Assembly (NCBI RefSeq): GCF_005887635.2
Contig: NZ_CP040818.1
Location: 186,001 to 250,000 of the forward strand
Reading direction: 5' to 3'
Length of the DNA stretch: 64,000 nt
Origin: Paroceanicella profunda
GTDB taxonomy: Bacteria > Pseudomonadota > Alphaproteobacteria > Rhodobacterales > Rhodobacteraceae
The notes beneath the pieces were generated by a model. That model saw only the letters and a program-made list of their open reading frames with translations, made no database searches and had not been told where the DNA came from. Position numbers and translations under genes: made by a program. Within the stretch, counting starts at the first letter, position 1; every line of letters begins with the position of its first letter. Below are positions 32,747 through 42,005 of this stretch, piece by piece.

Positions 32747-33856
32747 TCAGTCGGTGAGCACCAGCGCGCCCTGCGGGGAGAAGCTCACGCTCACCTGGTC
32801 GTCCCAGTCGATCGGGGCCTCGTTCTCGCGCGCACGGTTGGTGCGCGCCACCTTCAGGCGGACGCCGGAGGCCATGCGGATGCGGTACTGGGTCATGTCG
32901 CCGCGATAGGCGAGGTCCTCGACCTGGCCCAGCAGTGTGGTGGCGGCGAGATCGCGCGAGATGGTGATCTTCTCCGGGCGCACCGCCAGCCAGGCCTTCG
33001 CGCCGCTGGCGGGCATCGCCTCGCAGGTGGCTTCCACCACCCCGCCGAGACCCGGGCAGTCCACCCGCACCTGCCCCATCGCGCTGCCCGGCCCGAGCAC
33101 GTCGGCCTCCAGCATGTTCACCGAGCCGACGAAATCGGCGATGAACCGGTTCTTCGGGAACTCGTAGAGATGGCGCGGCGTGTCCACCTGCACCAGTTCG
33201 CCCTGGTCCATCACCCCGATGCGCTCGGCCAGCACCATCGCCTCCTCCTGGTCGTGGGTCACCACGATGAAGGTGGTCTTCAGCCGGTCCTGGATCTGCA
33301 TCAGCTCGTACTGGGTGTCCTCGCGCAGCTTGGCGTCCAGCGCGGAGAGCGGCTCGTCCAGCAGCAGCACCTTGGGCTGCTTGACCAGCGCGCGCGCCAG
33401 CGCCACGCGCTGGCGCTGCCCGCCGGAGAGCTGGTGCGGCTTGCGGCCCGCGAAGGGCTTCAGGCGCACCATCTCGAGCATCTTCGACACCCGGTCGGAG
33501 ATCTCGGCCTTCGACACGCCCTCCTGGCGCAGCCCGTAGCCCACGTTGCGCTCCACGCTCATGTGCGGGAAGAGCGCGTAGCTCTGGAACATCATGTTCA
33601 CCGGCCGGTCGGCCGGGCCCACGCCGGTCATCGGCTGGCCGTCGATCTCGATGACGCCCTCATCGGGCGTCTCGAACCCCGCCAGCATGCGCAGCAGGGT
33701 GGATTTTCCCGAGCCAGAGCCGCCCAGAAGGCAGAACAGCTCCCCGCGGCGGATCTCCAGCGAGAGATTGTTCACCGCGGTAAAGTCGCCGAAGCGCTTG
33801 GTGATGCCGGAGAGGCGGATGAACGGCGCCTCTCCCTGCGACTGGCTCTGGCTCAT
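32747..33856 (-). CDS. potG: Putrescine/polyamine ABC transporter ATPase, PotG-like
   Basis: 369 aa. Walker A GGSGSGKST (about residue 41), signature LSGGQRQRVAL, Walker B VLLLDEPLSALD, H-loop VTHDQEEAM, then a C-terminal TOBE domain (FIADFVGSVNMLEADV onward) found in PotA/PotG/MalK ATPases. Its start overlaps the potF stop (ATGA), so binding protein and ATPase are cotranslated. The substrate follows the binding protein. Confidence 0.92.
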   Translation of the reverse strand: MSQSQSQGEAPFIRLSGITKRFGDFTAVNNLSLEIRRGELFCLLGGSGSGKSTLLRMLAGFETPDEGVIEIDGQPMTGVGPADRPVNMMFQSYALFPHMSVERNVGYGLRQEGVSKAEISDRVSKMLEMVRLKPFAGRKPHQLSGGQRQRVALARALVKQPKVLLLDEPLSALDAKLREDTQYELMQIQDRLKTTFIVVTHDQEEAMVLAERIGVMDQGELVQVDTPRHLYEFPKNRFIADFVGSVNMLEADVLGPGSAMGQVRVDCPGLGGVVEATCEAMPASGAKAWLAVRPEKITISRDLAATTLLGQVEDLAYRGDMTQYRIRMASGVRLKVARTNRARENEAPIDWDDQVSVSFSPQGALVLTD

Positions 33857-34944
33857 TCGCCGGTCTTGATCTTGGTCCAGAGGCGGTTGACCACCCGGTC
33901 CACCTTGCTGTCGTACACCGGCGCGCCCCAGAGCCGCTCCTTAGCCTTCTCGGTCGGGAAGATGCCCGGATCGGACTTGATCTCCTCGTCGACCATCGGC
34001 ATCGAGGCGGCGTTCGCGTTCGCGTACCACACGTAATTGGTGATGTCGGCGGTGATCTGGGCGTCCATGATGAAGTTGATGAACTCCAGCGCCAGCTCCG
34101 GGTGCGGCGCGTCCTTCGGGATCGCCAACATGTCGAACCACTGCAGCGCGCCCTCGTCGGGGATCACGTACTTGATCTCGACACCGTTCTCGGCCTCCGC
34201 GGCGCGGGCCTGGGCCTGGAACACGTCGCCCGACCAGCCGATGGACACGCAGACATCGCCGTTCGCGAGGTCGTTGATGTACTGCGATGAGTGGAAGTAG
34301 CGCACGTAGGGGCGCACCTTCATGAGCGCGTCGGCGCCCTTCTCGAAATCGTCCCGCTCGGTGGAGCGCGGGTCGAGGCCGATGTAGTTCATCGCGATCG
34401 GCAGGATCTCGGTCGGCGCGTCGAGCATCGAGATGCCGCAGGAGGCCAGCTTCTCGGCATTCGCCGGGTCCAGCACCAGCGCCCAGGAATTCACCGGCGC
34501 GTCCTCGCCCAGCGCTTCCTTCACCTTCTCGACATTGTAGCCGATGCCGGTGGTACCCCACATGTAGACGACCGAATGGGCGTTGTCCGCGTCGTAGACC
34601 GCGGCGTTCTTCATCAGGTCCGGGTCCATGTTCGCGAGGTTCGGCAGCTTGGACTTGTCCAGTTCCATGTACACGCCCGCTCCCACCTGACGGCGCAGGA
34701 AGTCGGAGGTCGGCACCACAACGTCATAGCCCGAGTTGCCGGCCAGCATCTTGGCCTCCAGCGTCTCGTTGCTGTCATAGACGTCGTAGTTGACCTTGGC
34801 GCCGGTCGCCGCCTCGAACTTCGCGATCGTGTCCTCGGCGATGTAGTCGGACCAGTTGTACACGTTCAGGACCTTGTCCTGCGCCGCGGCCTGGCTCGCC
34901 ATGAGGGCAAGCGCCGACACGAGGCAGAGGGCAGTGGTTTTCAT
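33853..34944 (-). CDS. potF: Putrescine-binding periplasmic protein, PotF-like
   Basis: 363 aa. The signal peptide MKTTALCLVSALALMASQAAA precedes a mature start KVLNVYNWSDYIAEDTIAKF. The polyamine-binding segments VYDSNETLEAKML, VVPTSDFLRRQV, YMWGTTGIGYN and WSGDVFQAQARA match PotF more closely than PotD. First gene of the minus-strand operon. A TATAGT -10-like element on the minus strand (34983-34988) lies about 40 bp upstream of its ATG. Confidence 0.9.
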   Translation of the reverse strand: MKTTALCLVSALALMASQAAAQDKVLNVYNWSDYIAEDTIAKFEAATGAKVNYDVYDSNETLEAKMLAGNSGYDVVVPTSDFLRRQVGAGVYMELDKSKLPNLANMDPDLMKNAAVYDADNAHSVVYMWGTTGIGYNVEKVKEALGEDAPVNSWALVLDPANAEKLASCGISMLDAPTEILPIAMNYIGLDPRSTERDDFEKGADALMKVRPYVRYFHSSQYINDLANGDVCVSIGWSGDVFQAQARAAEAENGVEIKYVIPDEGALQWFDMLAIPKDAPHPELALEFINFIMDAQITADITNYVWYANANAASMPMVDEEIKSDPGIFPTEKAKERLWGAPVYDSKVDRVVNRLWTKIKTGE

Positions 34945-35185
34945 GCGGATTCTCCCGGTTGGTAGTGTTCCCCTTAACCACGACTATAGGAGCGGCTTCG
35001 CGTTTCGGAAGCGATTTCTTGCGTTGCGGCAAGGCCCGCATACCGCAGCGCGGCAGACTCGGCCCGGCGCCCCCGGAGCCCCGATCCGGGGGAGGAAAAT
35101 ACGCTAAATTTCTCCGGAAGGCGCTTTCCAGCAAGAAAATGACAAGTTTTCGACCATTCGAGACACAAACATGGGTTTTTATGGG

Positions 35186-35213
35186 TTGACCCCCGGGAAT
35201 CCGGTGGTATCTA
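35186..35213 (+). promoter_or_regulatory. Sigma-70-type promoter of the ilvBNC operon
   Basis: TTGACC at 35186-35191 and TATCTA at 35208-35213 are separated by 16 bp. Transcription would begin near 35220, directly ahead of the leader peptide. Position relative to leader and attenuator supports the call. Confidence 0.6.
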
Positions 35214-35229
35214 GGGCCGCGGAGGAAAG

Positions 35230-35286
35230 ATGCCCATGACCATCAGCATCATCGTACTTGGGAAGCGCGCGACCCGGCGGAGGTAG
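35230..35286 (+). CDS. ilv leader peptide (attenuation)
   Basis: 18-codon open frame MPMTISIIVLGKRATRRR (a second in-frame ATG at 35236). GGAGG lies at 35221-35225. The centre contains Ile, Ser, Ile, Ile, Val, Leu codons, the branched-chain amino acids made by this pathway. An intrinsic terminator follows at 35313-35336, and ilvB starts at 35379. Ribosome stalling at scarce Ile/Val/Leu would favour read-through, as in enterobacterial ilv attenuation. Confidence 0.82.
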   Translation: MPMTISIIVLGKRATRRR

Positions 35287-35312
35287 ACACCCCCGCAGGA
35301 CCCGCGCGCATG

Positions 35313-35336
35313 ACCCCCGGACCGGGGGTTTTTTTA
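35313..35336 (+). terminator. ilvB attenuator
   Basis: 7-bp stem ACCCCCG / CGGGGGT with a 3-nt loop, followed at once by a run of T residues (35329-35335). It lies 27 bp after the leader peptide stop and 43 bp before the ilvB ATG. Confidence 0.85.
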
Positions 35337-35378
35337 TTGCCGGCACCCCCCTCCGGTGCCGAGTTGGAGATGAGAGCA

Positions 35379-37133
35379 ATGACCCGTCAGATGACCGGTG
35401 CCCAGATTGTCGTTCAGGCCCTGAAGGACCAGGGTGTGGACACCGTATTCGGATATCCCGGCGGTGCGGTGCTTCCCATCTACGACGAGATCTTCAAGCA
35501 GAACGACATCCGCCACATCCTCGTGCGCCACGAGCAGGGCGCCACCCATGCCGCCGAGGGCTATGCCCGCTCCACCGGCAAGCCCGGTGTCGTGCTCGTC
35601 ACCTCCGGGCCCGGGGCGACCAATGCCGTCACCGGCATGACCGACGCGCTGCTCGACTCGATCCCGATGATCGTGCTCACCGGCCAGGTGCCCACCTTCA
35701 TGATCGGCACGGATGCCTTCCAGGAGGCCGATACCGTGGGCATCACCCGCCCCTGCACCAAGCACAACTGGCTGGTGAAGGACACGGACGAGCTGGGCGA
35801 GACCATCCACAAGGCCTTCCATGTCGCCACCTCCGGCCGCCCCGGCCCGGTGCTGATCGACATCCCGAAGGACGTGCAGTTCGCCACCGGCACCTATTTC
35901 GGCGCCGAACCCACCCGGCCGTGGACCTACAACCCGCAGGTGAAGGGCGATGCCGACGCGATCCTGGACGCAGTGGAGCTGATCGAGCGCGCCGAACGCC
36001 CGATCCTCTACACCGGCGGCGGCGTGATCAACTCGGGCCCGGAGGCGAGCCGCCTGCTGCGCGACCTCGCCGCGGCCACCGGCTTTCCCGTCACCTCCAC
36101 GCTGATGGGGCTGGGCGCCTATCCGGCCTCGGGCAAAGCCTGGCTGGGCATGCTGGGCATGCACGGCACCTACGAGGCCAACATGGCCATGCATGACTGC
36201 GACGTGATGATCTGCGTCGGCGCGCGCTTCGATGACCGGATCACCGGGCGCATCGACGCCTTCTCCCCCGGGTCGAAGAAGATCCACATCGACATCGATC
36301 CCTCCTCGGTGAACAAGGTCGTGCGCGTCGACGTGCCGATCATCGGCGACATCGCCAACGTGCTCACCGACATGCTGGAGGCCTGGCGGGCCCGGGGCGC
36401 GCGCACCCGCGCCGCCGAGATCGAGGACTGGTGGACCCAGATCTCCGGCTGGCGGGCGATGAAGTGCCTCGCCTACAAGGGCTCCGACACGGTGATCAAG
36501 CCGCAATACGCGCTGGAGCGGCTGGAGGCCCTGACGAAGGACCATGACCGCTACGTCTGCACCGAGGTGGGCCAGCACCAGATGTGGGCGGCACAGTTCC
36601 TCAACTTCGAGGCGCCGAACCGCTGGATGACCTCCGGCGGCCTCGGCACCATGGGCTACGGCGTTCCCGCCTCGGTCGGCGTGCAGATCGCCCATCCGGA
36701 GGCACTGGTCATCAACGTGGCCGGCGAGGCCTCCTGGCTGATGACCATGCAGGAGATGCTCACGGCCGTGCAGTACAAGGCGCCGGTCAAGCAGTTCATC
36801 ATGAACAACGAGCGCCTCGGCATGGTGCGCCAGTGGCAGCAGCTGCTGCACGGCGAGCGCTACTCCCAGTCCTGGTCCGAGGCGCTGCCGGACTTCGTGA
36901 AGCTGGCCGAGGCCTTCGGCGCGAAGGGCGCGCAGGTGTCGGACCCCGCCGATCTGGACGAGGCGATCGCCGAGATGCTGGCCTATGACGGGCCCTACAT
37001 CCTCGACTGCCTGGTGGAGAAGCACGAGAACTGCTTCCCGATGATCCCCTCAGGCAAGGCGCACAACGAGATGCTGCTCGGCGAGGCCTCGACGGAAGGT
37101 GCCATCGACACCTCCGGCGCGGTCCTGGTCTGA
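35379..37133 (+). CDS. ilvB: Acetolactate synthase large subunit
   Basis: 584-aa ThDP enzyme forming acetolactate or acetohydroxybutyrate, the first common step of Val/Leu/Ile synthesis. The ThDP glutamate lies in ILVRHEQGATHAAEGYAR (about residue 52). FAD and central-domain segments GVGRFDDR-like (VGARFDDRITGR) follow, and the C-terminal half has GGLGTMGYGVPA and LGMVRQWQ. The metal/ThDP motif that is usually GDGSF reads AGEASW here. The start at 35379 follows GGAG, with an alternative ATG at 35370. It is controlled by the upstream attenuator and followed by ilvN. Confidence 0.94.
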   Translation: MTRQMTGAQIVVQALKDQGVDTVFGYPGGAVLPIYDEIFKQNDIRHILVRHEQGATHAAEGYARSTGKPGVVLVTSGPGATNAVTGMTDALLDSIPMIVLTGQVPTFMIGTDAFQEADTVGITRPCTKHNWLVKDTDELGETIHKAFHVATSGRPGPVLIDIPKDVQFATGTYFGAEPTRPWTYNPQVKGDADAILDAVELIERAERPILYTGGGVINSGPEASRLLRDLAAATGFPVTSTLMGLGAYPASGKAWLGMLGMHGTYEANMAMHDCDVMICVGARFDDRITGRIDAFSPGSKKIHIDIDPSSVNKVVRVDVPIIGDIANVLTDMLEAWRARGARTRAAEIEDWWTQISGWRAMKCLAYKGSDTVIKPQYALERLEALTKDHDRYVCTEVGQHQMWAAQFLNFEAPNRWMTSGGLGTMGYGVPASVGVQIAHPEALVINVAGEASWLMTMQEMLTAVQYKAPVKQFIMNNERLGMVRQWQQLLHGERYSQSWSEALPDFVKLAEAFGAKGAQVSDPADLDEAIAEMLAYDGPYILDCLVEKHENCFPMIPSGKAHNEMLLGEASTEGAIDTSGAVLV

Positions 37134-37155
37134 GCGCGGCAAAGGAGAGACGGAC

Positions 37156-37746
37156 ATGAACGCCCTCGCCCTCAAGAAAGGCGCCTCCTCGAAAAGCGCC
37201 TACAACCTGCGCGACCCGCATGCCGACCGCGTGGAACGCCACATCATCGCGGTGCTGGTGGACAACGAGTCCGGCGTGCTGGCGCGCGTGATCGGGCTGT
37301 TCTCCGGCCGCGGCTTCAACATCGACAGCCTCACCGTCGCGGAGGTGGACCACATGGGCCACCTCAGCCGCATCACCGTGGTCACCTCCGGCACGCCCGA
37401 GGTGATCGAGCAGATCAAGGCGCAGCTCGGCCGGCTGGTGCCGGTGGTCGACGTGCACGACCTCACCGTGGAGGCGCCGCATGTGGAGCGCGAGCTCGCC
37501 CTGGTGAAGGTGCGCGGCACCGGCGCGAACCGGGTGGAGGCCATGCGCATGGGCGAGGTGTTCCGCGCCCATATCGTCGACACCACGCTGGAGAGCTTCG
37601 TCTTCGAGCTGACCGGCGCGCCGGACAAGATCGACACGTTCATCGAGCTGATGCGCCCGCTCGGCCTGATCAACGTCGCCCGCACCGGCGTGGCCGCCAT
37701 CACCCGCGGCCCCGGCAAGCTGGAGCGCGAGCGCGGCCACGGCTGA
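37156..37746 (+). CDS. ilvN: Acetolactate synthase small (regulatory) subunit
   Basis: 196 aa. The N-terminal ACT domain (HIIAVLVDNESGVLARVIGL, FSGRGFNIDSLTV) binds valine for feedback inhibition. The C-terminal domain (VEAMRMGEVFRAHIVDTT onward) is the ALS_ss_C fold activating the large subunit. AAAGGAGAG precedes the ATG at 37156, 22 bp after ilvB. Length suits IlvH/IlvN. Confidence 0.95.
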   Translation: MNALALKKGASSKSAYNLRDPHADRVERHIIAVLVDNESGVLARVIGLFSGRGFNIDSLTVAEVDHMGHLSRITVVTSGTPEVIEQIKAQLGRLVPVVDVHDLTVEAPHVERELALVKVRGTGANRVEAMRMGEVFRAHIVDTTLESFVFELTGAPDKIDTFIELMRPLGLINVARTGVAAITRGPGKLERERGHG

Positions 37747-38892
<1,146 letters not shown>

Positions 38893-39262
38893 TCGCGGGG
38901 GCCCTGCCCCCCGCACGCCGGGCCGCCCGCCTCCCCCTCCGCGCCGCACATCTGCGCGGGGGGGAACCGCCGCGGCGCCTCTCCCTCCCGGGGCCACCAC
39001 CGGCAGCGGACCTCCCCCCGGGAGGCACTGCCACAGAGCCCCCCTCCTCCGCACCGATACACCGGGCGCAGCGCGCCGCCGGAGAAACCCTGCCCGGGGG
39101 CCTCTCCCCTCTGCGCCGTGCCCGCAGCGGCCCCGCCTCTCACGGGCTGCAGGTGGCCTCCCCCTTCCCTGCTCGTGCCGGAACCTTCCACTCCGGCCCG
39201 CGTTCTCCCTGCAGAACGCCACCCGCGGGTGGCGCAAGACAAAGCAAAGGAGGAGATCCGAC
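38893..39262. other. Intergenic region between ilvC and the secreted-protein gene
   Basis: 370 bp of GC-rich DNA with short inverted repeats. No convincing gene. The right end (39240-39262) supplies AAAGGAGGAG for the next gene. A promoter is not obvious. Confidence 0.5.
38895..38914 (+). terminator. GC hairpin after ilvC
   Basis: 7-bp stem GCGGGGG / CCCCCGC with a 6-nt loop, two bases past the ilvC stop. No U-run follows. Confidence 0.4.
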
Positions 39263-39802
39263 ATGAAACGGAACTTTCTGCCCATCGCCGCTGTCGTGAG
39301 TGTCATGGCCGCCGCGCCCGTTCTTGCCCAGACCTACGGCACCGGCACGCCGCAGGGCAACGTTGTGCCGCCCAGCTCCACGGTGGTGACCCCCCCGGCC
39401 AACACCGCCGTGACCCCGATGGGCACGACCGTGACCCGGATGGGCCAGGCCCGCGCGCCCGGCATGGTTCATGACGAGCGCGACCTGACCCAGCACATCG
39501 GCCGGGCCCAGTTCTCCGACCAGCTCCGCACCGAGGACCAGGTGGCCCGGGTGGTCAAGGAAGCCTACGGCTCCAACGTCCACCACGGCCACAGCCTGTC
39601 CGAGGCGACGCTGCAGCAGATCAGGCCCGGCAACCTGATGCCGACCTCGGTGCGCGAGCAGGCCGTGCCGTCGCGCCTTTCCGGCAAGCTGCCGAACAGC
39701 CAGCCGGGCAGCCGCTGGGCGCGCGTGGGCTCCAACCTCGTGGAGATCGGGTCGGACGGCCGGATCCTCGTGACGGTCTATGACATCGTGCCGAGCGCCT
39801 GA
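39263..39802 (+). CDS. Small secreted/periplasmic protein of unknown function
   Basis: 179 aa. The signal peptide MKRNFLPIAAVVSVMAAAPVLA is followed by a Thr/Pro/Gly/Val-rich low-complexity segment (about 23-65, VVPPSSTVVTPPANTAVTP) and a more structured C-terminal region (FSDQLRTEDQVARVVKEAYG; RWARVGSNLVEIGSDGRILVTVYDIV) that might form a small beta domain. I do not recognise the family. It has an ideal ribosome-binding site and its own strong terminator, so it is a well-expressed monocistronic gene. Localisation is inferred from the leader. Confidence 0.8.
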   Translation: MKRNFLPIAAVVSVMAAAPVLAQTYGTGTPQGNVVPPSSTVVTPPANTAVTPMGTTVTRMGQARAPGMVHDERDLTQHIGRAQFSDQLRTEDQVARVVKEAYGSNVHHGHSLSEATLQQIRPGNLMPTSVREQAVPSRLSGKLPNSQPGSRWARVGSNLVEIGSDGRILVTVYDIVPSA

Positions 39803-39836
39803 TCCGGCGCCCACCGGGCACAGCCGCTGACACCAG

Positions 39837-39867
39837 ACCCCTCGCAGCCCCGCTGCGAGGGGTTTTT
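39837..39867 (+). terminator. Rho-independent terminator of the secreted-protein gene
   Basis: 11-bp perfect stem (39837-39847 with 39853-39863), 5-nt loop, then a T-run. It lies 35 bp past the stop. Confidence 0.93.
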
Positions 39868-40334
39868 CGTGGGAAACCGGGCCGGACAACGCCGCCGCCC
39901 CGGCAGGCGCCGGCCGGGCACGGCCACTTCGGGCGCGGACGCGTGGCGTCCCGCCCCGCACGATCGATGCCGTCAGCAGGGGGCAAGGCAAGGCCGCTTG
40001 TTCACCGTGCGCCTTGCAGGACAGGGGATCGCGCAAGCGTCGCCGGGCGGTGGCAATCCTGCGGCCGCCAACCTCCTGTGGACATCGCGCAAGCATCGTC
40101 GGGCGGGGAGTTTCGTGCCGCCTCCGACCGCCCGCGGGCATCGCGTGGACCGGGCCTCGGGGATGCCGCGCGAGAGGGAGCATCCGCCAGCGCAGCGCGC
40201 GCCGGTGCAGGGTGCACTGGCACGTCTCGGCACGTCAGGCCCCGGGGTGCGGCGCATGAAAGCGCAGGCCGTGGGCGCATCCCGCGAGACGGAGGGCCGC
40301 CAGTGCGGGGCCCGGGGCGGCAGGCCCTGCCGTG
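39868..40334. other. Intergenic region with a degenerate direct repeat
   Basis: About 467 bp between the terminator and the MttB-family gene. ATCGCGCAAGC recurs at about 40027 and 40084 (57-bp spacing), followed each time by TCG-CGGGCGG, with a third weaker ATCGCG copy near 40140. No supported coding frame. Confidence 0.45.
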
Positions 40335-41897
40335 TCAGAAATCCGTCGGCGCCCCGCCCTCCCGGCGGCGGCGCTCCACGAACTCGGCAAGCTCCTCGGC
40401 GATGGCCAGGTCCATCTCCGGCGGCTCGAACTCGGCAAGGATGCGCTTCCAGCGTGCCATCGCCCGCTCCGGGGTGCGCACCGCACCCGCCTCCTCCCAG
40501 GCCTTGTAGTTGCGCCAGTCCGAGAGGAAGGGCTCGTAGAACGCGTCCTGATAGCGGGCCTGGGTGTGGGCCGCGCCGAAGAAATGCCCCGAAGGCCCCA
40601 CTTCGGCGATGGCATCGAGCGCCAGATCGCCCTCCGTCACCCCGATGGGCCGGTTGTAATGGATGACCTGCTGGAGCATCTCGCAATCCATCACGAACTT
40701 CTCGTAGGAGGCGCAGAGCCCGCCCTCCAGCCAGCCGGCGGAATGGTAGACCATGTTCGCCCGGCCCGAGTTGCAGGCCCAGAGGGAGAAGCCGCTCTCC
40801 CAGGCCGCCTGCGCATCGGGGGCATTCGCCGCGCAGGCGTTGGAAGCGCGCAGCGGCAGGCCGTAGAACCGCGCCATCTGGCCCGACATCTGCGTGGCGC
40901 GCATGTATTCCGGCGTGCCGAAGGCCGGCGCGCCCGAGCGCATGTCCACGTTGGAGGTGAAGGACCCCATCACCACCGGCAGCCCGGGGCGGATGGCCTG
41001 GCACAGCACCAGGGCGCAGAGCGCCTCCGCCGTCTGCTGGGCGATGGCGCCGGCCAGCGTCACCGGCGCCATGGCGCCCGCCAGCGTGAAGGGCGAGACC
41101 ACCACCGGCTGGCCGCGCCGGGCGAGGCGCATCGCGCCGTCGAGCATCGGCCAGTCATGCTTGAGCGGGCTGGAAGAGTTGATGTTGGTGAACATGCGCG
41201 GGGCGGCGTCGAATTCCTCGTGGCTGAGGCCGCCGGCGATGCGCACCATCTCCATCGCATCCTCGATGCGCTCGGGCCCCAGCGCGTAGGCGTGCACCGC
41301 CTTGTCGGTGAGGGTGAGCATGTCGTGCAGGCAGTCCAGATGGCGGGTGGAGGCGTGCAGGTCCACCGGTTCCACCGGGTAGCCGCCGTTGAAGTGGATG
41401 CAGTTGAAATGCTGGGTGAGCTTCACCAGGTCGCGGAAGCTCTCCCGGTCGCCGCTGCGCCGGCCGCGCTCCAGGTCGGAGCAGTTCGGCGGCGAGGAGA
41501 CATTGCCGAAGGCCAGGTGGTGCCCGCCGATGTCGATCGCGCGCTCCGGGTTGCGCGGGGTGATGCGGAAGCTCGCGGGCGCCAGCGCGATATGCGCGCG
41601 CACCATCTCGCGGTCCATGCGCACGGTGCGCGTGTCGCGGTCCACGCTGGCGCCGGCACGCGTGAGGATGTCCAGCGCCTCGTCATGCAGGAACAGGATG
41701 CCGATGTCCTCGAGAATGCGCATCGCGGTGTCGTCGATCGCGCGCACGCCCTCCTCGTCCAGCGGGCAGGTGGGCGCGTCGATGAGCTGCGGCTGGCCCC
41801 AGGCCGTCTGGCGCAGGCCGGTGGCCGCGGCCCGCCGGTCGTTTCCCGCCTGTGCGCCGCTGCGTCCACGGCCGCGCCGGCGCGGTTCGGTCTCCAT
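40335..41897 (-). CDS. Trimethylamine methyltransferase (MttB) family protein, non-pyrrolysine
   Basis: 520 aa. An MttB-superfamily TIM barrel (IDDTAMRILEDIGILFLHDEALDIL near the start; FNGGYPVEPVDLH, NSSSPLKHDWPMLDG, PLRASNACAANAPDAQ and MVYHSAGWLEGGLCASYEKFVMD further on). The reading frame has no in-frame amber, so it is of the non-pyrrolysine branch, whose characterised members demethylate quaternary amines such as glycine betaine with cobalamin proteins. No corrinoid protein or MtgA-type gene is adjacent, so substrate is unknown. The start at 41897 has GGAG seven bases upstream. The neighbouring ATG at 41903 is too close to it. Confidence 0.82.
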   Translation of the reverse strand: METEPRRRGRGRSGAQAGNDRRAAATGLRQTAWGQPQLIDAPTCPLDEEGVRAIDDTAMRILEDIGILFLHDEALDILTRAGASVDRDTRTVRMDREMVRAHIALAPASFRITPRNPERAIDIGGHHLAFGNVSSPPNCSDLERGRRSGDRESFRDLVKLTQHFNCIHFNGGYPVEPVDLHASTRHLDCLHDMLTLTDKAVHAYALGPERIEDAMEMVRIAGGLSHEEFDAAPRMFTNINSSSPLKHDWPMLDGAMRLARRGQPVVVSPFTLAGAMAPVTLAGAIAQQTAEALCALVLCQAIRPGLPVVMGSFTSNVDMRSGAPAFGTPEYMRATQMSGQMARFYGLPLRASNACAANAPDAQAAWESGFSLWACNSGRANMVYHSAGWLEGGLCASYEKFVMDCEMLQQVIHYNRPIGVTEGDLALDAIAEVGPSGHFFGAAHTQARYQDAFYEPFLSDWRNYKAWEEAGAVRTPERAMARWKRILAEFEPPEMDLAIAEELAEFVERRRREGGAPTDF

Positions 41898-42005
41898 GCG
41901 CATTCTCCTGCTGCATCCCCCGGGGGCCGAGCCTAGCGCAGCCATCGCCCCACGCGATGCGACGGATGCGACACCCTCTCCCCCCGGGAGCGACCCCGGG
42001 GCGGG

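Noticed and set aside
40335..41897. A pyrrolysine-containing trimethylamine methyltransferase
   Set aside because: The frame is continuous with no in-frame amber codon at the expected position, so it belongs to the non-pyrrolysine branch.
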